From Acidimicrobiaceae bacterium (lineage in GTDB: Bacteria > Actinomycetota > Acidimicrobiia > Acidimicrobiales > UBA10347), in the NCBI GenBank assembly GCA_003485885.1, contig DNHM01000497.1, positions 1 to 18,388 on the forward strand: a DNA stretch of 18,388 nucleotides, read 5' to 3'. Each line of letters opens with the position of its first letter. Positions within the stretch are counted from its first letter, which is position 1. Of the stretch, positions 15,608 through 18,388 are shown piece by piece. Position numbers and translations under genes: made by a program. The notes beneath the pieces are model-generated. The model ran no database searches. It saw only the letters and a program-made list of their open reading frames with translations, and was not told where the DNA came from.

Positions 15608-16513
15608 TTAACTGCGGCGGCGTCGACCGCCGGCACGTCGTCGAGCCGCGCCTTCGCCGCCGCCTGCGTTCGGGTCCCGGTTTGCCGCAATCCACGCTGC
15701 GCAGTTCTCGTCGTTGCCGGTGAGTACATCTGCCGCCATGATCGCCGAAGTCACCTCGCGGTGGAGCGGGTTCATGATCGCGCTGGTCATGCCAGCGCCC
15801 ATGGCCATCGACAGGAAAGCGCCGGTGATGTTGTGTTTGGCGGGCAGCCCGAAGCTCACGTTCGATGCGCCGCAGGTCGTGTTTACCTGGAGCTCATCAC
15901 GGAGGCGGCGAACGAGACGGAAGACCTGTTGGCCAGCAGTGCCCATGGCGCCGATCGGCATGACCAATGGGTCAACAACGATGTCGGAGCGGTGAATGCC
16001 GTGATCGGCGGCACGTTCGATGATCTTCTTCGCGACTTCGAAACGGACGTCGGGATCTTCGCTGATGCCGGTTTCGTCATTACTGATGGCCACGACTGCG
16101 GCGCCTGACTTCTTAACCAAGGGAAGCACCCGTTCAAGTACCTCTTCTTCACCGGTCACCGAGTTGATGAGCGGCTTGCCCTGGTAAACGGCGAGGCCCG
16201 CTTCGAGGGCTTCGATGATCGAGGAATCGATAGCGAGCGGCACATCGGTGACTGACTGGACGAGCTTGATGGCCTGAGCTAGCAGCGCTGGCTCGTCGGC
16301 GAGCGGGATGCCAGCATTCACGTCGAGCATGTGGGCGCCAGCAGCGACTTGGGCAAGGGCATCGGCCTCGACGCGGCTGAAGTCGCCGTCTTTCATCTCC
16401 TGAGCCAGAAGCTTGCGACCGGTGGGGTTGATGCGCTCGCCGATCATCACGAACGGGCGATCAAAACCGATCACGACATCCTTGGTGGCCGAGCTAATAA
16501 CGGTTTCAGTCAT
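15608..16513 (-). CDS. Pterin-binding methyltetrahydrofolate:corrinoid methyltransferase (MtgA/AcsE-like)
   Basis: The 301-residue product has a pterin-binding TIM barrel: FVMIGERINPTGR (21-33), MLDVNAGIP, PLAIDSS, KPLINSVTGEEE, DIVVDPLVMPIG and NTTCGASNVSFGLP. These are the hallmarks of the DHPS/methyltransferase family that exchanges methyl groups between tetrahydrofolate and a corrinoid protein. In this cluster it should take the methyl group from the methylated corrinoid protein and make methyl-THF. The frame extends 17 codons upstream, but the ATG at 16513 is preceded by GAGGAAACC at good spacing and starts the conserved protein. The C-terminus ends in a glycine/arginine tail (GGGEGAARRRAGGRRRRS), echoing the tails of neighbouring gene products. 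Confidence 0.92.
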   Translation of the reverse strand: MTETVISSATKDVVIGFDRPFVMIGERINPTGRKLLAQEMKDGDFSRVEADALAQVAAGAHMLDVNAGIPLADEPALLAQAIKLVQSVTDVPLAIDSSIIEALEAGLAVYQGKPLINSVTGEEEVLERVLPLVKKSGAAVVAISNDETGISEDPDVRFEVAKKIIERAADHGIHRSDIVVDPLVMPIGAMGTAGQQVFRLVRRLRDELQVNTTCGASNVSFGLPAKHNITGAFLSMAMGAGMTSAIMNPLHREVTSAIMAADVLTGNDENCAAWIAANRDPNAGGGEGAARRRAGGRRRRS

Positions 16514-16597
16514 GGTTTCCTCGCGGTGGTCTTCGCAATCATGGCTTCGCTTCGCTCGGGCCATTTTGCGGATGGGTGGTTTGAAGGCGTGGTTGCT

Positions 16598-16618
16598 CCG
16601 CTGGGTTTATCCCTGCGG
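16598..16618 (-). other. Imperfect hairpin in the gap between the 'virulence factor' and pterin methyltransferase genes
   Basis: CCGCTGGG (16598-16605) pairs with CCCTGCGG (16611-16618) with one T-T mismatch and a five-base loop. The gap between the two genes (16514-16643) is the longest inside the C1 operon. No U tract follows on the minus strand, so termination is unlikely. An RNA-processing or stability role is possible. Confidence 0.3.
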
Positions 16619-16643
16619 GTTGGTTGATAGCTGGTACCCGAGA

Positions 16644-16994
16644 TCACGGGGTTGGCTCGGTTTCAAGGCCGCCGTTATCGACGAGCGTTCGCACCCGGTC
16701 GCTGTCATAAAGCCCTTGTAACCGTTCTGCTTCGGTGCGTGCCGCGAGTTCAGGGTCGCCTTCGGATGGCTGACTTGAGCGTCGCCATTGCTGGACATAG
16801 TCATCGGCATCGGTAAGGCCGGCCACCGCGGCGGCGCGGTCGATCGCGACCTGGAACCGTTCCTCGAGCAGCCAGGAACCCTTGTTGCCATCGGTCGTAG
16901 CGGTGACCTGTGCCGGAATGTCACGCCAATAGATAGTCACTATTTCGTCGGTCTTGGCACGACGACGGCGACGAGGCGCGTCGGTCGGTTCCAT
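16644..16994 (-). CDS. 'Virulence factor' domain (PF13769-like) small protein in the corrinoid operon
   Basis: The 116-residue product contains TIYWRDIPAQV, then LLEERFQVAIDRAAAVAGL and DDYVQQWRR, which I recognise as the conserved core of the Pfam 'Virulence factor' family. That name is historical; no virulence role is implied, and relatives are often found beside corrinoid methyltransferase genes. The N-terminus is basic (APRRRRRAK). The longest frame starts at 17063 inside the corrinoid protein gene, but the ATG at 16994 overlaps that gene's stop as TGATG and is the better start. The tight coupling to the corrinoid protein suggests an accessory role in the demethylation complex; the biochemical function is unknown. 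Confidence 0.85.
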   Translation of the reverse strand: MEPTDAPRRRRRAKTDEIVTIYWRDIPAQVTATTDGNKGSWLLEERFQVAIDRAAAVAGLTDADDYVQQWRRSSQPSEGDPELAARTEAERLQGLYDSDRVRTLVDNGGLETEPTP

Positions 16995-17719
16995 CAGGCA
17001 GCGGAACGGCGTGCGGAGACCATGGTGGTGGCCATCTCGGCAGCAATAGCGGCATCGCGGCAATAACCGTCGGCGCCGATCGCATCGCCGAACTCCTCGT
17101 TCAACGGTGCGCCACCGACGAGTACGATGTAGTCGTCGCGCAGTCCTTTTTCGGTCAACGTGTCGATGACGACCTTCATGTATGGCATCGTCGTGGTGAG
17201 TAGCGCTGACATGCCCAAGATGTCGGGCTGGTGCTCCTCAAGCGCTGCCAGGTATTCGTCAACGTCAGTATTGATACCCAAGTCGACGACTTCGAAACCG
17301 GCGCCTTCCATCATCATGGCGACGAGGTTCTTGCCGATGTCGTGGATGTCGCCCTTCACGGTGCCAATAACGACCTTGCCAACCGGTTTCGCGCCAGTCT
17401 CCGCCAGAAGGGGACGCAGAATCTTCATGCCGGCCTTCATGGAATTCGCGGCCAGGAGAACTTCTGGCACGAAGAGGATGCCGTCGCGAAAGTCGATGCC
17501 AACGATTCGCATACCCTCGACCAACGCATCGTTGAGGACCTTGTCGGCACTCCACCCACGGGCGAGCAGGATATTCGTGCCCTCGGCGATCTCTTCGGCC
17601 AGGCCGTCGTAGAGATCGTCGTGCATCTGAGCGGTCAGATCTTCGTCGTCGAGGTCTGCGAGGATGATCTCTTCGTCTTCCTCAAGTGCTTCATTGTCAG
17701 GCGTTTCGCTATCAGACAT
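16994..17719 (-). CDS. Corrinoid (B12-binding) protein, MtbC/MtgC-like
   Basis: The 241-residue product has the two domains of methyltransferase corrinoid proteins. The N-terminal four-helix cap runs from about 20 to 110, including LYDGLAEEIAEGTNILLARGW and DGILFVPEVLLAANSMKAGM. The C-terminal Rossmann B12 domain has the D-x-H-x-x-G motif (D124-I-H126-D-I-G129) and VLVGGAPLN (199-207). H126 is the expected lower axial cobalt ligand. It is the methyl carrier between MttB and the pterin methyltransferase. An acidic stretch near the N-terminus (NEALEEDEEII) contrasts with the basic tails of its partner proteins. A GTG at 17746 is an alternative start; the ATG at 17719 fits the family better. It is the first gene of the operon. 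Confidence 0.93.
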   Translation of the reverse strand: MSDSETPDNEALEEDEEIILADLDDEDLTAQMHDDLYDGLAEEIAEGTNILLARGWSADKVLNDALVEGMRIVGIDFRDGILFVPEVLLAANSMKAGMKILRPLLAETGAKPVGKVVIGTVKGDIHDIGKNLVAMMMEGAGFEVVDLGINTDVDEYLAALEEHQPDILGMSALLTTTMPYMKVVIDTLTEKGLRDDYIVLVGGAPLNEEFGDAIGADGYCRDAAIAAEMATTMVSARRSAA

Positions 17720-17764
17720 GGTTGTGCCCCAACTGGTCAGGCCCACGAGGTGAGCTGGTCCCTC

Positions 17765-17804
17765 GGCACACCGTGCCGCATTGTGGAACCGTACCGTATC
17801 ACGG
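17765..17804. promoter_or_regulatory. Two short inverted repeats in the leader of the corrinoid operon
   Basis: GGCAC-acc-GTGCC (17765-17777) and CCGT-atc-ACGG (17794-17804) lie 46 to 85 bases upstream of the corrinoid protein ATG. They could be operator half-sites or small leader hairpins. No cobalamin-riboswitch B12 box could be recognised in this leader. Arms are only 5 and 4 bp, so chance is possible. Confidence 0.2.
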
Positions 17805-17849
17805 AACGAAGTGCTGCTGGTTTCGCAGAGCTTCGTGTTCGGTAGGTGG

Positions 17850-17889
17850 CAAAAACGCGGTGATGCCCGGCTGGTGGGCCGGGCATCAC
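17850..17889 (-). terminator. Rho-independent terminator downstream of the Flp pilin gene (minus strand)
   Basis: GTGATGCCCGGC (17860-17871) and GCCGGGCATCAC (17878-17889) form a perfect 12-bp stem with a six-base loop. On the minus strand the stem is followed by CGCG and then TTTTT (from the A run at about 17851-17855), giving an intrinsic terminator. It ends the pilin transcript and insulates the corrinoid operon that begins just downstream on the same strand. Confidence 0.85.
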
Positions 17890-18006
17890 GTCGGTTCTAA
17901 GAATGGGGTGGTCTTATTCTGCGGCTTCTTCGCCTGCTGCGCCGGTGGTGCCTTCTCGGATGTGGCTTTCAGCCATGACCGCCATGACAGCGCGTCCAGA
18001 CTCTGG

Positions 18007-18219
18007 TTATTCGATGGCTTCTTGGGCGAGTGCTGGTGACTCGTTGAAGGTTTCGGCGGCAAAACCAAAGGTCTCAGCCAGCGTGTCGCCGAAAGTCAAC
18101 ATGATTGCCATGGCCCCGAGCACGACAAGTACGAGCAGTAGGCCGTATTCGGCCATGGCCGCGCCGCGATCATCTCGAGTCGTGACCAATCTGCGGAGAC
18201 GGGTTGCGTATTCAGTCAT
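18007..18219 (-). CDS. Flp family type IVb pilin
   Basis: The 70-residue product has a short basic leader (MTEYATRLRRLVTTRDDRG) followed by AAMAEYGLLLVLVVLGAMAIML. This matches the Flp prepilin pattern in which the TadV-type peptidase cuts after Gly, with G-x4-E-Y conserved and a hydrophobic N-terminal helix. The mature protein would be about 51 residues, the normal size for Flp pilins assembled by the Tad machinery for adhesion or DNA uptake. The ATG at 18219 is preceded by GAAAGGAA at good spacing. No tad genes are in the window, but the truncated terminator at the right edge suggests a further minus-strand gene upstream. After the TAA, the frame stays open for 30 codons. Confidence 0.92.
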   Translation of the reverse strand: MTEYATRLRRLVTTRDDRGAAMAEYGLLLVLVVLGAMAIMLTFGDTLAETFGFAAETFNESPALAQEAIE

Positions 18220-18307
18220 CGCTGTTCCTTTCGTGGAGTGGGCGTGCACGGGGTGCGGGGATCGGAATCTGATGTCTTAGAGTTCGGCCGGTTTTCATGC
18301 TGGTTGA

Positions 18308-18328
18308 AGTGAAAGCTGATTTTTCACT
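18308..18328. promoter_or_regulatory. Inverted repeat upstream of the Flp pilin gene
   Basis: AGTGAAA (18308-18314) and TTTCACT (18322-18328) form a perfect 7-bp inverted repeat with a seven-base centre, in an AT-richer stretch about 90-110 bases upstream of the pilin ATG. It may be an operator or lie within the promoter region; no clear -35/-10 pair was found. Confidence 0.3.
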
Positions 18329-18364
18329 GAACTTGGAGTCGTTTGCACTAATTGACGCGAAAGC

Positions 18365-18388
18365 GTGGTGATGCCCGGCCGGTTGGCC
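18365..18388 (-). terminator. Left arm of a second, near-identical terminator hairpin, cut by the window edge
   Basis: The last bases read gtggtgatgcccggccggttggcc. They repeat GGTGATGCCCGGC from the terminator at 17859-17871 and are about to enter the complementary arm when the window ends. On the minus strand this would terminate a gene lying to the right, upstream of the pilin. The T run is weaker than in the first copy (GCTTTCGCG). Confidence 0.5.

Noticed and set aside
17720..17849. Cobalamin riboswitch upstream of the corrinoid operon
   Set aside because: The leader is only about 130 bases and no B12-box-like conserved core was recognised; only short inverted repeats are present.

Overview
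The window looks like a chromosomal segment from a high-GC actinobacterium, most likely a marine or freshwater member of Acidimicrobiia (Ilumatobacter-like). This is inferred from the gene content: two F420-type luciferase-like oxidoreductases, an actinobacterial-style ABC-F protein, a short Flp pilin, corrinoid C1 genes and GTC/GAC-rich coding style. No rRNA, tRNA, IS element or CRISPR array was seen.

Left part, mainly plus strand. The window opens with the first ~17 codons of an amidohydrolase on the minus strand (1-53), running off the left edge. A 433-bp intergenic stretch carrying a 19-bp direct repeat follows. Next come an acyl-CoA dehydrogenase (487-1713), a 34-bp-period tandem repeat, an ABC-F ATPase (1990-3645) and a luciferase-like monooxygenase (3717-4760).

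Centre. An Lrp/AsnC regulator (4792-5244, minus) is divergent from the most notable gene. That gene would normally be called as two ORFs but reads as one 582-residue selenoprotein of the UGSC family (5325-7073). An in-frame TGA at 5634-5636 encodes Sec in a C-U-G-S-C motif, and a GC-rich hairpin at bacterial-SECIS spacing lies immediately downstream. An amidohydrolase (7075-8223) follows after one base, then a phosphotransferase and a SixA-like phosphatase that overlap by ATGA.

Right part, minus strand, read from 17719 down to 9646. Eight closely spaced genes form one directon: corrinoid protein, 'virulence factor' domain protein, pterin-dependent methyltransferase, ferredoxin-ASKHA corrinoid activase, MttB-family methyltransferase (no pyrrolysine codon), PhyH-type dioxygenase, luciferase-like oxidoreductase and a yeast-Fcy1-like cytosine deaminase. 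The first five are a coherent demethylation system: MttB moves a methyl group from a quaternary or tertiary amine to the corrinoid protein, the pterin enzyme moves it to tetrahydrofolate, and the activase repairs oxidised cobalamin. The right edge holds a Flp pilin (18007-18219, minus) with a strong terminator downstream. The left arm of a near-identical terminator sits at the window edge.
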